The notes beneath the pieces are model-generated. The model saw nothing but the letters and a program-made list of their open reading frames with translations. It searched no databases and was not told where the DNA came from. Position numbers and translations under genes: made by a program. From Acidiferrobacterales bacterium (GTDB lineage Bacteria; Pseudomonadota; Gammaproteobacteria; Acidiferrobacterales; SZUA-150): a stretch of 56,362 nt of DNA. The number at the start of each line of letters is the position of its first letter. The first letter of the stretch is position 1. The DNA is taken from assembly GCA_947258385.1 (NCBI GenBank), contig CAMYII010000062.1, positions 1 to 56,362 on the forward strand, given 5' to 3'. Shown here piece by piece: positions 55,996 to 56,362 of this stretch.

Positions 55996-56362
55996 CTACT
56001 GGCAGCTTGCCGGGGTATCGGAATCCTTGGCCCCATGGATCACAAACGCGCGCACGTCTGCGAACAGGTCTTTGTCGGGAATATTCAGCAGTTTGGCCGC
56101 TGCCTTATTGGTATCCTTGGCGCTCTCGCGGTATTCCTTGCTGGTGTAGTAGCTCACCTTGGGATTGGCCTTGCCGCCCTTCGCGTGTTTATCCGTATCC
56201 ATGTAGGCCTTCCACTGGGCGATCGTTTTGGCGCTGGGTGAAATGGCGCCGCCGGCCTCCTTCACATGGCAGGCGGTGCAGACCATGCGATAGTAGACGC
56301 GGCCGCGCTTCCAGTTTGCCTCAGCGGCAAAGGCGTTGCTGACGAACAGCGCTGCCATCGAG
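55996..56362 (-). CDS. Cytochrome c, mono-heme, incomplete at the 5' end
   Basis: The last about 120 residues of a c-type cytochrome; the frame stays open to the window edge, so the true start is probably beyond it. The end of a signal peptide (MAALFVSNAFA, cleavage before AEANW) is visible, then the heme-binding CTACH, a region with WKAYMDTDKHA and a C-terminal helix FADVRAFVIHG. The distal Met ligand cannot be assigned. It lies 84 bases before the triple-rhodanese gene and was probably cotranscribed with it. Confidence 0.85.
   Translation of the reverse strand, partial: SMAALFVSNAFAAEANWKRGRVYYRMVCTACHVKEAGGAISPSAKTIAQWKAYMDTDKHAKGGKANPKVSYYTSKEYRESAKDTNKAAAKLLNIPDKDLFADVRAFVIHGAKDSDTPASCQ

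Overview
The window looks like a chromosome segment from a gammaproteobacterium, probably a sulfur-associated, facultatively anaerobic chemolithotroph. This is an inference from gene content: a group 3b [NiFe] sulfhydrogenase with its maturation genes, a CoA-disulfide-reductase-like flavoprotein, a triple-rhodanese protein next to a c-type cytochrome, an N-type ATPase operon, YajQ, ArfB, YheS and a rhombosortase. There is no rRNA, tRNA, CRISPR array or recognisable prophage. Most genes are GC-rich. The outer-membrane protein gene near 25.5 kb and the 3' end of the RND gene near 53.2 kb are visibly more AT-rich.

Layout. 1-4.7 kb: the 3' part of clpB, a DegP-type protease and two membrane proteins. 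4.7-10.8 kb (minus): hypC-hypA-hypB-hypD-hypF-hypE, which build the NiFe(CN)2CO centre. 11.2-15.3 kb (plus): hydB-hydG-hydD-hydA. The two operons diverge from a 460-bp region in which each has its own FNR-like box about 41 bp upstream of its expected start point. The catalytic subunit gene hydA carries an internal deletion with a frameshift, so as read here the hydrogenase would lack an intact large subunit. 15.3-18.8 kb: an alpha/beta hydrolase, the CoADR-like flavoprotein, YajQ and an RRM protein. 19.3-22.3 kb: a predicted di-iron oxygen-sensor-like protein followed closely by a PAS-PAS-GGDEF-EAL enzyme.

22.3-31.7 kb is a patchwork of housekeeping genes (yheS, ahcY, a THUMP protein), an outer-membrane barrel protein, an amidohydrolase and gene remains: an N-terminally truncated histone-deacetylase-like gene facing a GNAT fragment, a NifX-like gene running into a repeat, and a small decayed gene. 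A MITE-like element of about 180-200 bp with TAGAACCTGTCTC-type terminal inverted repeats occurs four times (22.8, 29.2, 33.5 and 45.3 kb). Next come malate synthase and an N-ATPase operon (atpD-C-Q-B-E-F-A-G, 34-40.2 kb) without atpR and with an Arg in place of the P-loop Lys of the alpha subunit.

40.2-56.4 kb: yajD; a TetR regulator divergent from a VIT/VWA surface protein whose C-terminus looks like a GlyGly-CTERM signal, directly followed by its probable processing enzyme, a rhombosortase; arfB and a GIY-YIG protein; a second GGDEF-EAL protein; a TetR-TolC-RND efflux operon with no membrane-fusion protein and a C-terminally extended RND pump; two unknown proteins; and, at the edge, a periplasmic triple-rhodanese protein downstream of a truncated cytochrome c gene.
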